64,000 nt of DNA from the NCBI RefSeq assembly GCF_027922425.1, contig NZ_BSFQ01000036.1, positions 1 to 64,000 on the forward strand, read 5' to 3'. This stretch comes from Pseudonocardia halophobica. GTDB lineage: Bacteria; Actinomycetota; Actinomycetes; Mycobacteriales; Pseudonocardiaceae. Under the pieces are notes generated by a model. The model had not been told where the DNA came from and searched no databases. It worked only from the letters and a program-made list of their open reading frames with translations. Position numbers and translations under genes: made by a program. Shown here piece after piece: positions 24,915 to 33,300 of this stretch (the first letter of the stretch is position 1; each line of letters begins with the position of its first letter).

Positions 24915-26077
24915 GACCGCACCTCCCCGTCCCACAGCTCCAGCAGGGCGGCGCGGCGCTCCCCCCGGTCCAGCCCGCGGAGGTCGGCGACGCCCCGGTC
25001 GGTGACCACCACCTCGACGTCGTGCGAGGCCGTGGTGACCGGACGGGAGAGCCGCTCGACGAGGGTGGGCCGCTCCTTGACCGTCGAGGGCATCGCGATG
25101 ACGGAGAGCCCGGAGCCCCGCACGCCCGCGGCGCAGAAGTCGGGGTGCCCGCCGATCATGCCGGCGCTCGCGCGGCCGACGCCCTCGACGTTGACCTGGC
25201 CGTCGAGGTCGATCTCCAGGGCGGCGTTGAGGCCGATCAGAGGCGGCGCCCCGGCCGCCGACAGCCGCCCGATGTCGTGGGTGACCTCGATCGGGTGCAG
25301 GATCCGCCGGCCGTCGGCCCACTCGTAGAGCCGCCGCGTGCCGCAGAGGTAGGCGGCGACCGGCTCGTCGAGCAGCAGGCCCTTGGCGTCGAGGTCGACG
25401 ACCGGATCGGGCAGCAGCCCCGAGTCGATCCGCACCGGCACCTCGAGGGCCCCGACCATCGCCTGCGCGAGCCGCCCGGGTCCGACCTGCACGCGCGCGC
25501 CTTCGGGGACGAGCCCGGCGACGTGCCGCGCCACGATCTCGTCGGCCGGGGTGGGGACGGCGTCGGGGATCTCGATCGGGGGCGCGTCCGTCTCGCCGAG
25601 CACGGTGACCTGCTCCTCGGGGATCGGCGGGCCGACCTCGGCGAGCGGCGCGGCGGTGGAGACGACGGCGGCCACCGGCACCCCGGCGTCGACGAGCCCG
25701 CGCAGGTAGGAGGCCTCGGCGCCGAGGTGCAGGCCGTCGGGGCCGCGGACCAGGGTCGCGACGAGCAGGTCGGGCCTCAGCGCGCCGGCCATCAGGGCCG
25801 GGACGGCGGACAGCCGGCAGGGGACGACGTGCGCCTGCCCCGCCTCGACCATGCGTCGGACGCCGGGCCCGCCCATCAGCACCCGGATGTCGGCGAAGGC
25901 TTCGGGGTCCAGGTCGGGCGCGAGGCCGGGCATCCAGCCGACGACGAGCCGGACCCCCTTGCCCTCGGCCGCCCGGCTCAGCGGGCCGTGCAGGGCGAGC
26001 GGCGTGCCGCACCCGTCGCCGAGCGCCACCCGCATCCCGGGGCGTACCAGATCCGACAGCTCCGTCGCGGCGACCAT
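24911..26077 (-). CDS. Acetyl-CoA hydrolase/CoA-transferase family protein
   Basis: A 388-aa protein of the class I CoA-transferase/acetyl-CoA hydrolase family (similar to 4-hydroxybutyrate CoA-transferases): N-terminal LVRPGMRVALGDGCGTPLAL, and C-terminal domain IGLNAALEIDLDGQVNVEGV, GHPDFCAAGVRGSG and VVTDRGVADLRGL. The usual catalytic glutamate region (ALEIDLDGQVN) is present. It exchanges CoA between short-chain acids. The start is uncertain between ATG 26077 and ATG 26095, neither with a good ribosome site. It is divergent from the glutathionyl-hydroquinone reductase homologue and coupled to the VOC gene. Confidence 0.85.
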   Translation of the reverse strand: MVAATELSDLVRPGMRVALGDGCGTPLALHGPLSRAAEGKGVRLVVGWMPGLAPDLDPEAFADIRVLMGGPGVRRMVEAGQAHVVPCRLSAVPALMAGALRPDLLVATLVRGPDGLHLGAEASYLRGLVDAGVPVAAVVSTAAPLAEVGPPIPEEQVTVLGETDAPPIEIPDAVPTPADEIVARHVAGLVPEGARVQVGPGRLAQAMVGALEVPVRIDSGLLPDPVVDLDAKGLLLDEPVAAYLCGTRRLYEWADGRRILHPIEVTHDIGRLSAAGAPPLIGLNAALEIDLDGQVNVEGVGRASAGMIGGHPDFCAAGVRGSGLSVIAMPSTVKERPTLVERLSRPVTTASHDVEVVVTDRGVADLRGLDRGERRAALLELWDGEVRS

Positions 26078-26092
26078 GGTCGGATTCGACCA
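26077..26092. promoter_or_regulatory. Inverted repeat in the divergent CoA-transferase/GST promoter
   Basis: A perfect TGGTCG-GATT-CGACCA repeat overlaps the 5' end of the CoA-transferase gene and sits 37 bases before the divergent gene. This is a typical place for an operator but the regulator is unknown. It also makes the longer ATG (26095) for the CoA transferase less attractive. Confidence 0.3.
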
Positions 26093-26129
26093 CACGGCGG
26101 GACGGGCCGGGAGGACCTAGATTCCAGGT

Positions 26130-27140
26130 ATGGCCGACATCGCAGGCGCCGCCCAGTCGAGCACGGACGAGTTCGTGCGGGAGCCGCTCGGCGTACAGGA
26201 GCGGATCACCTCGGACGGGTCGTCGCCGTGGCCCGTCGAGCCGGACCGCTACCGCCTGGTCGGGGCGCGGGCCTGCCCGTGGGCGAACCGCGCGATCATC
26301 TCGCGCCGCCTGCACGGCCTGGAGCCGGTGATCTCGCTGGGCATCGCCGGCCCGCTGCACGACGACCGGAGCTGGCGTTTCCACCTCGACCCCGACGACA
26401 AGGACCCGGTGCTCGGGATCGAGTACCTGCGCGAGGCCTACGAGAAGGCGGTGCCGGGCTACGACCAGGGCGTGACGGTGCCGGCGGTCGTCGAGGTGGC
26501 CGGTGGGAAGGTCGTGACCAACGACTACAAGGCGCTCGAGTTCGACTTCGCCACCCAGTGGTCGGCGTACCACCGCCCGGGCGCGCCGGACCTGTTCCCG
26601 GACAAGTACCGCGACGAGATCGAGGAGATCTCCGAGCAGATCTTCCACGATGTCAACAACGGCGTGTACAAGTCCGGGTTCGCCAAGGGACAGGGGGCGT
26701 ACGAGCGGGCGTACACGGCGCTGTTCGACCGCCTCGACGAGCTCTCCGACCGGCTCGCGGACCAGCGCTACCTCGTCGGCGACACGATCACCGAGGCGGA
26801 CGTGCGGCTGTGGGTCACGCTCGTCCGCTTCGACGCCGCCTACCACGGCCACTTCAAGTGCAACCGGCAGAAGCTCACCGAGATGCCGGTGCTGTGGGCC
26901 TACGCGCGGGACCTGTTCCAGACCCCGGGCTTCGGCGACACGATCGACTTCACCCAGATCAAGCAGCACTACTACGGGGTCCACAAGGAGATCAACCCGA
27001 CGGGCATCGTGCCGGCCGGCCCGGACCTCTCCGGCTGGCTCACCCCGCACCACCGCGAGGAGCTGGGCGGGCGCCCCTTCGGCGACGGCACCCCGCCCGA
27101 GCCGCCGCCGGTGGGGGAGCAGGTTCCCCCGCTCGGCTGA
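26130..27140 (+). CDS. Glutathionyl-hydroquinone reductase-like GST (ECM4/YqjG family)
   Basis: A 336-aa omega/xi-class GST homologue with the catalytic C49 in ARACPWANR, the thiol-site VPAVVEVAGGKVVTNDY region and the C-terminal all-helical domain (DRLADQRYLVGDTITEADVR). In other bacteria this family removes glutathione from glutathionyl-hydroquinones. Actinomycetes generally use mycothiol, so the native thiol may differ. An adjacent CoA transferase and nearby pca genes suggest aromatic/quinone metabolism. The start MADIAGAAQ is the only sensible one. Confidence 0.88.
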   Translation: MADIAGAAQSSTDEFVREPLGVQERITSDGSSPWPVEPDRYRLVGARACPWANRAIISRRLHGLEPVISLGIAGPLHDDRSWRFHLDPDDKDPVLGIEYLREAYEKAVPGYDQGVTVPAVVEVAGGKVVTNDYKALEFDFATQWSAYHRPGAPDLFPDKYRDEIEEISEQIFHDVNNGVYKSGFAKGQGAYERAYTALFDRLDELSDRLADQRYLVGDTITEADVRLWVTLVRFDAAYHGHFKCNRQKLTEMPVLWAYARDLFQTPGFGDTIDFTQIKQHYYGVHKEINPTGIVPAGPDLSGWLTPHHREELGGRPFGDGTPPEPPPVGEQVPPLG

Positions 27141-27207
27141 GCCGTGTCGCGACGCGCGGGGCGGGGGTGTGCGGGACGGCCCGGCGCGGCAGGGACACTG
27201 GGGTGCG

Positions 27208-28476
27208 ATGCGGATCGAGAGCTTCCCTCCCGGAGACCTGGCGCCCGAAGCCCCCGAGCGGCCGCGCCCGCCGCGTCGGCGCCGCCGGGCGGTCTCGGTC
27301 CTCAGCGCCGGGCTCGTGGTGGGCGCGCTGCTGGCGGGGATCGGCGTGATCACCGGGGCGGCGCCGGACGTCGCGCTCTCCGCCCGCGCTGAGCAGACGC
27401 CTCAGCAGCAGGTCGCGCCCGACCCGCAGGCCGCGCCCGACCCGCAGGCCGCGCCGGAGCCGGCCGACCCACGCCCCACCTGCGTCTCCATGGTCGAGGC
27501 GCTCAGCCCGCGCGACCGCCTGGCCCAACGGCTGATGGTCGGCGTCGAGGCCGCCGACCCCGCCGGTGCCGCGAAGATCGTCCGGGACTCGCACGTCGGC
27601 GGGATCTTCCTGGGCGGCAACGCGAACGCCCTGCTGCAGAACAAGGCGCTCGACGCCGTGCAGGAGGCCGGGAACCTCCCGGTCGCCGTGGCCGTCGACG
27701 ACGAGGGCGGCCGCGTGCAGCGCATCGACGACCTCGACGGCGAGCTGCCCAGCGCCCGCGCGATGGCGAGGAAGACCCCCGAGCAGGTCCGCGCCCTCGC
27801 CGAGGAGCGCGGCCGGCAGCTGGCGGCGCGCGGCGTGACCTGGGACCTGGCGCCGGACGTCGACGTCAGCGACCAGCCGGCCACCTCGGTGATCGGGGAC
27901 CGCTCCTTCTCGAACGACCCCGCGGTGGTCACCCGCTACGCCGGCGCCTTCGAGGAGGGACTGCGGCAGGCCGGGGTCTACGGCGTGCTCAAGCACTTCC
28001 CCGGGCACGGGCACTCCAGCGGCGACTCGCACCAGGGCCGCGTCTCCGTGCCGCCGCTCGACCAGCTGCGGCAGGCGGACCTGAAGCCGTACACCGACCT
28101 GCTGGCGCAGTTGGACCACGATCGGGTCGGCGTGATGGTCGGGCACCTCGACGTCCCGGGCCTCACGGACGACCTCCCCTCCTCGCTCACCCCGGCGACC
28201 TACACGCTGCTGCGCGACGAGTACCGGTTCGACGGCGTGGTCATGACGGACGACCTGGGCGCGATGAAGGCCGTCAGCAACCGGTTCACGCTGCCGCAGG
28301 CGAGCCTGACGGCGCTGGCGGCGGGCGCGGACGTTGCGCTGTCGTCGAACGTCGAGCCGGTCGCCCCGATCCTCGACACCCTCCAGCAGGCCCTCGACTC
28401 CGGGAAGATCGCCGCCGTGGACAACGACCGCGCGGTCGAGCGCATCCTCGCCGCCAAGAACCTCTGCCGGCGGTAG
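27208..28476 (+). CDS. Glycoside hydrolase family 3 beta-N-acetylhexosaminidase (NagZ-like)
   Basis: A 422-aa protein with a basic N-terminus, an N-terminal TM/signal anchor (about residues 31-53) and a Pro/Ala/Gln-rich linker holding two copies of PDPQAA. The GH3 domain follows: VDDEGGRVQRI, KHFPGHG, the His-containing loop GHSSGDSHQG that provides the acid/base in NagZ enzymes, and the nucleophile Asp in VMTDDLGAMKAV. It probably trims N-acetylglucosamine from peptidoglycan fragments, anchored outside the cell rather than cytoplasmic as in Gram-negative NagZ. A strong terminator follows. Confidence 0.9.
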   Translation: MRIESFPPGDLAPEAPERPRPPRRRRRAVSVLSAGLVVGALLAGIGVITGAAPDVALSARAEQTPQQQVAPDPQAAPDPQAAPEPADPRPTCVSMVEALSPRDRLAQRLMVGVEAADPAGAAKIVRDSHVGGIFLGGNANALLQNKALDAVQEAGNLPVAVAVDDEGGRVQRIDDLDGELPSARAMARKTPEQVRALAEERGRQLAARGVTWDLAPDVDVSDQPATSVIGDRSFSNDPAVVTRYAGAFEEGLRQAGVYGVLKHFPGHGHSSGDSHQGRVSVPPLDQLRQADLKPYTDLLAQLDHDRVGVMVGHLDVPGLTDDLPSSLTPATYTLLRDEYRFDGVVMTDDLGAMKAVSNRFTLPQASLTALAAGADVALSSNVEPVAPILDTLQQALDSGKIAAVDNDRAVERILAAKNLCRR

Positions 28477-28486
28477 AGAACGCCGA

Positions 28487-28519
28487 ACGGCGTCCCCGCG
28501 CGGGAGGCGGGGACGCCGT
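28487..28519 (+). terminator. Hairpin terminator after the NagZ-like gene
   Basis: A perfect 13-bp stem (ACGGCGTCCCCGC at 28487-28499 with 28507-28519) and a 7-base loop, starting 10 bases after the stop. It also lies between converging genes and could serve both. Confidence 0.8.
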
Positions 28520-28577
28520 CCGTGGTCACCGGGCCGGTGCGTGACCACCCGGTGTGGCCCGGTGACGGGCTCGGGGG

Positions 28578-29462
28578 TCAGGCCCGGCCCATGAAGATCA
28601 CGGGGTCGGAGAAGACCTCACGGGTCCACTCGGCCTGCAGCTCACCGGTGCCGGAGCCGACGGCGAAGGCCTTCTCGTACGTGTAGCTCTTGCCGGGCAG
28701 GACGGTGGCGGACTCGGCGAGCTGGAGCTGGTCGAGGTCCGTGATCTCCTCGGCCTTCGCGCCGTCGAAGGTCACATTCGGCCCGTTGCCGAAGGTGTTG
28801 ACGTCGTAGTTCTGCGTCGTGCCGTTCTGCACGGTCACGGTCAGCAGGACCGCCCGGTCGACGTTCTGCGGCGCGGCGAACCGCGACGGGGTGAAGTCGG
28901 CCGGCGCCGCGATCGTCACCGCCAGCCCGTCCTTGTAGGTGTACGTCTGCCCGAAGCTCACCGTCTGCGCTGCGGCCGGTGCGCCCGCAGCGGCCGTCGG
29001 GGCCGCGCCGGACACCGTGCCCGAGGACGTCGAGGTCTCGCTGACCGCGCTGGCGAAGGCGGTGGCCCACAGGATGCAGACCAGCAGGGCGATCGCCGAC
29101 AGCGCGATGCCCGCGACCGAGAGGCCCTTGTTGTCGGCCTTGCCGCTGGTGACGCGCTGCAGGCCGAAGCCCGAGAGGATCAGGCCGAGGATCGACAGCG
29201 GCCAGCCGATCACGCCGACGAAGGGGATCCAGGCGAACAGCAGGGCCAGCAGGCCGAGCACGAAGCCGGCGGTGCCGAGGCCGTTGCGCGGCTGCGGCGC
29301 GGACGGCGGGACCGGGGCGTACTGCTGCGGTACCTGCGCCCACGGCTGCTGCGGGGCGCCGTACTGGCCGTACTGCGGGTACTGGCCGTACTGCTGCGGC
29401 GGCCCGTACGGGCCGGGGTACTGGGGCTGCCCGCCCTGCGGCGGCTGCGAAGAGGTGGTCAC
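28578..29462 (-). CDS. Membrane protein with Pro/Gln/Tyr-rich N-terminus and DUF4190/DUF4352-like domains
   Basis: A 294-aa protein. Residues 1-60 are a low-complexity Pro/Gln/Tyr/Gly region (YGQYPQYGQYG), then two TM helices (about 66-92 and 115-138) with a DUF4190-like loop. A short Ala/Thr/Ser linker leads to an extracytoplasmic beta-sandwich at about 165-290 resembling DUF4352/telokin-like domains (AVLLTVTVQNGTTQNYDV). The TM pair places the N-terminus in the cytoplasm and the sandwich outside. No enzymatic motif is seen. It probably acts in the envelope. Confidence 0.8.
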   Translation of the reverse strand: MTTSSQPPQGGQPQYPGPYGPPQQYGQYPQYGQYGAPQQPWAQVPQQYAPVPPSAPQPRNGLGTAGFVLGLLALLFAWIPFVGVIGWPLSILGLILSGFGLQRVTSGKADNKGLSVAGIALSAIALLVCILWATAFASAVSETSTSSGTVSGAAPTAAAGAPAAAQTVSFGQTYTYKDGLAVTIAAPADFTPSRFAAPQNVDRAVLLTVTVQNGTTQNYDVNTFGNGPNVTFDGAKAEEITDLDQLQLAESATVLPGKSYTYEKAFAVGSGTGELQAEWTREVFSDPVIFMGRA

Positions 29463-29535
29463 GTTGGGCCTTTCGGCGCAACCTGCTGCTCCTGTTACCG
29501 CTCCCGCCGGCGATCGTCAGAACTGATGAGAGAAC

Positions 29536-29582
29536 GCGAACGGCGCTCTCGCTCACCGGGAACGAGCGAGAGCGCCGTTCGC
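29536..29582 (-). terminator. Strong hairpin terminator after the fabG operon
   Basis: A perfect 18-bp stem (GCGAACGGCGCTCTCGCT at 29536-29553 with 29565-29582) and an 11-base loop. It lies 13 bases beyond the fabG stop on the minus strand and closes the KAS III-ACC-FabG operon, separating it from the next minus-strand gene. Confidence 0.85.
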
Positions 29583-29594
29583 CTGAGCAGGGAG

Positions 29595-30374
29595 TTACAT
29601 GTCCAGCCCGCCGTTGACCGCGACGACACTGCCGGTGATGTAGCCGGCGTCGTCGTCGAGGAGGAACTGGACGGCGCGGGCGATCTCGTGCGCCTGGCCC
29701 AGCCGCCCGACCGGGACGTTCGCGAGCAGCTTCTCCAGCACCTTCTCCGGGACCGCGGCCACCATCTCGGTCTCGATGTAGCCCGGGGCCACGCAGTTGA
29801 CCGTGATCCCCTTGCGCGCCACCTCCTGCGCCAGGCTCTTGCTGAACCCGAACAGGCCGGACTTCGACGCCGCGTAGTTCGCCTGGCCCACGGCGCCGGA
29901 CTCGCCGATCACCGAGCTGATGTTGACGATCCGGCCAAAGCCGTTGCCGGACATGTGGTCCAGCACGGCCTTGGTCATGTAGAACGCGCCGGAGAGGTTG
30001 ATCCGCAGCACCGCGTGCCAGTCCTCGACGGTCATCCGCCGCACCGTCTTGTCGACGGTGATCCCCGCGTTGTTGACCAGGTAGTCGATCTTCCCGTGGG
30101 CCGCGAGCACCTCGTCGGCGTAGCGCTGGCAGTCCTCCGGGGAACCGACGTTGCCCTGGTGCACCGAGACCGAGCAGCCCTCGGCGCGCAGCTTCTCGGC
30201 CAGGTCGTTGGCGGCCTTGGAGTTGGAGCTGTAGCCGGCGGCCACGTGCACCCCGGAGCGGGCCAGGGCGGTGGTGATCGCCGCCCCGATCCCGCGGGCG
30301 CCACCGGTGACGAGGGCGACGCGGGGCTCGGGGTGGGTGTCGGTCGCGAGCGGAGCGGGGGCGGCGGAGGTCAT
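29595..30374 (-). CDS. fabG: 3-oxoacyl-ACP/acetoacetyl-CoA reductase (FabG/PhaB type)
   Basis: A 259-aa SDR with TGGARGIG, NNAGITVDKTV, catalytic S in ISSVIGESG, and YAASK. The end YITGSVVAVNGGLDM is shared with FabG and PhaB reductases. It reduces 3-oxoacyl thioesters with NADPH. It starts 2 bases after the carboxylase stop with GGAG upstream, so it is the third gene of the KAS III-carboxylase-reductase operon. Whether it uses ACP or CoA thioesters is not decidable from sequence. Confidence 0.9.
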   Translation of the reverse strand: MTSAAPAPLATDTHPEPRVALVTGGARGIGAAITTALARSGVHVAAGYSSNSKAANDLAEKLRAEGCSVSVHQGNVGSPEDCQRYADEVLAAHGKIDYLVNNAGITVDKTVRRMTVEDWHAVLRINLSGAFYMTKAVLDHMSGNGFGRIVNISSVIGESGAVGQANYAASKSGLFGFSKSLAQEVARKGITVNCVAPGYIETEMVAAVPEKVLEKLLANVPVGRLGQAHEIARAVQFLLDDDAGYITGSVVAVNGGLDM

Positions 30375-30376
30375 GA

Positions 30377-33300
30377 TCAGGTCTCCAGTTCCTCGAGGGT
30401 GCGTGCGATGCCCCGGCGGACGGCGTCGACGAGGTACGGCCGGAGCTGGTGCGGATCGACGATCTTGTGGACGGACCCGACGCGCTGGGCCCGCTGGATC
30501 GAGTGGGTGCTGTCGAACTCCTCGGCGACGGCGCCGAGCTTCTCCGAGCGGACGGCGGCCCGAACCGAGGCGAGCTCGGCGCGCAGCCGGGAGGCCTCGG
30601 CGTCGGACCCGGCCTCGACGGCGGCGGCGATGCGCGCCTCGAGGGCCGTGACCCGCTCGTCGGCGGCGGTCCGCTTGCGGACCTCGCCGGCGAACACCAC
30701 GGCGGCGGCCGGCGCGCCGCCCAGCACGGAGGCGTACGAGCCCTCGACGGCCGCGACCTCCATGTGGTCGTTGAGCGTCGCGGAGAAGACCACGAACGCC
30801 CCGCCGTGGTAGCGGGAGACCACGCAGAACACGATCGGGCCGTCGAAGTTGACGATCGCCCGGCCGATCTCCGCGCCGTACTCCAGCTGCAGCGAGCGCA
30901 GGGACTCCGGCGAGCCGTCGAACCCGGAGAGGTTCGCCAGCACCACCAGCGGCCGGTTGCCGCTCGCCGCGTTGATCGCCCGCGCCGTCTTCTTCGACGA
31001 GCGCGGGAACAGCGTGCCCGCGGTGAACTGCTCGGGCCCGTCGACGGGCAGCACGCCCCGCCGCGGGATCGGCTTCGACTCGATGCCGAGCAGGGACACG
31101 GGCTGGCCGCCCAGGTGTGCGTCGAACACGACGACGGAGTCCGCGTCGTGCATGTCCGCCCACCGCTCGAGCGGGGCGTGGTCCAGGTCGGCCACGCCGC
31201 GCATCACGGAGCGGATGTCGAAGGGCTTCTTGCGCCCCGGGTTGGTCTCGGGCGAGAAGATCTCGCCGAGCGTGGTGAACTCCCCGCCCTCGTGCGGCGC
31301 GGTCGTGACGTCGCGCTGCACCGGGTCGTTGGTCGGGGCCGGCCGCGGGAACCGCTCGCCGGGCACCCGGTAGGTGTGCTCGTAGTGCCGGAACAGGACG
31401 TCGACGGCCCCGGCCAGGTCCGGCGCCCAGTACTGCGCCTGCCCGTTCGGGCCCATGATCCGGTCGTAGCCGCCGATGCCGAAGTTGTCCTCGGCCGAGA
31501 CGCCGCCGGAGTAGTCCAGGCTCTGCTTGCCGGTGAGCACCATCGCGCTGTCCGGCGTCATGACCAGGATGCCCTTGGTGTGCGTGAGCATCGTGGCCTC
31601 GGCGTTCCAGTAGGGCTGGGCGCCGACGTTGATCCCCGTGACGACGACGTTGACCTCGCCGCCCACCTGGGTGAACTCGATGATCGCCCGCAGCGCACGC
31701 GAGATCCAGTCCATGTTCTCCGTGCCGGAGTCCATGGCGATCTTGGCGCCCGACGACACCGCGAACCACTCGAGCGGCACGTCCAGCTCGCGGGCGAGCC
31801 GGATCGCCGCGCACACCCGCGCGCACTCGGGCTCGGCCAGCGCGCCCAGCCCCCGCGTCGGGTCGCCGAGCAGCACCACCCGCGTCATGCCCTCGGGCTG
31901 ATTCGCCGTGGGCATGGTGACCGTGCCGAGCACGATGTTGGCCGTGTTGCGGCCGGGCTCGCGCTCGACCGGCTCGGCCACCGGGTCGACCCCCGAGCCC
32001 TCGACCAGGTCGTACTCGACGAACCGGCCGTCGGGCCCGGTCAGCATCGGGATGATCTCGTACGGGTAGACCGCACCGCGGCGCTGCGCCTTGATCACGT
32101 TCTGGGCGTAGGCGTCGAGCTCGCGCATGAGGCCCGTCGGCGGCTCGTCGAGCCGGACGGTGAGGCCCGCGCCCGGCGGCCGGGACAGCCGCAGCAGGTA
32201 CTCGTGCGGGCCCCCCTCGTTCGACCCGGCCTCGCCCGGGCGGTCCGCGCGGAACTGCACCAGCACCTGCTCCAGGCCCAGCGACCCGGTGCGGGCGGCG
32301 AGCCGCCGGACCACCGTGTCGAGCTCCTCGAACGGGATGTCGACGACCGGCCAGACGTGCAGCAGGATCCGGTTCCAGCCCAGCTTGGCCAGCTTCGGGT
32401 CCCGGCTCCGCGCGCTGCGCAGGCTGTCGAGGCAGGCGTCGATCGCCCGCTCCAGCTCGGGCAGCGACCGGATGACGCCGGCGTCGTCCCGCAGCACGGT
32501 GAGCCGCCGGACGTCGGACAGGGCCAGCAGGCGCTGGTCCTCGCGCACGTTCTTGCCGGTGGCGTGGAACAGGTGCACGTCCGGCTCGGCCGGCAGCCGG
32601 CGCAGGTCGAAGTTGCCGAGCCGCCACAGCCCGAGCCGCTCCGCGACGAGCGGGTGCAGGCCGCGCAGCGTGCGGTCCTCGACGAGCGTGCCGTCGGACT
32701 CCGGGCGGAAGGTGAACCAGACCGGGCCCGGGTCGGCGAGCGCGTCCGGCGCCCCGGACGGGTTCGGCCGCACGGCGACGGCGACGCGGGCCACCCGGCC
32801 CGCCGGCACCGCCCCGATCGCGGCGCGGACCCGGTCGGCACGGGCGTCCGGGTCGCCCCGGTCGTCGGCGTGCGTGGACGTCACGTACAGGTCCACCAGC
32901 GCCGTGCGCCCCTCGGGCAGCTCCTCGACCAGGCGCCGCATCTGGTTCGCCGCGGCCAGCGCGCGCCGCGGGTCGTTGTTGTCGATCACCGTGGCGAGGA
33001 CCGAGTGGTCGTTGCCGCGGTGCGTGTAGGACGCCGTGAGCACCGGCTGCCCGATGCTCTCGCTGATCCGCAGGTCCTGCAGCGGCCGGATCCGGTAGTA
33101 GCGCCGGGTCATGACCTCGAGCAGGGCGGCATTGTGCCGCGTGCCGAACACCCCGAGGATCGGCTCGGACGAGGCGACCAGCGCCTCGATCCGCCGGGCG
33201 CGGTCCGGGGTGTCCGGGTGCTCGGCCAGCTCGTCGAGCTGCACGCGGACCTCGCGCTGCACACGCTCGCGCTCCGCCTCGACGGCCGGGGCGTCGAACG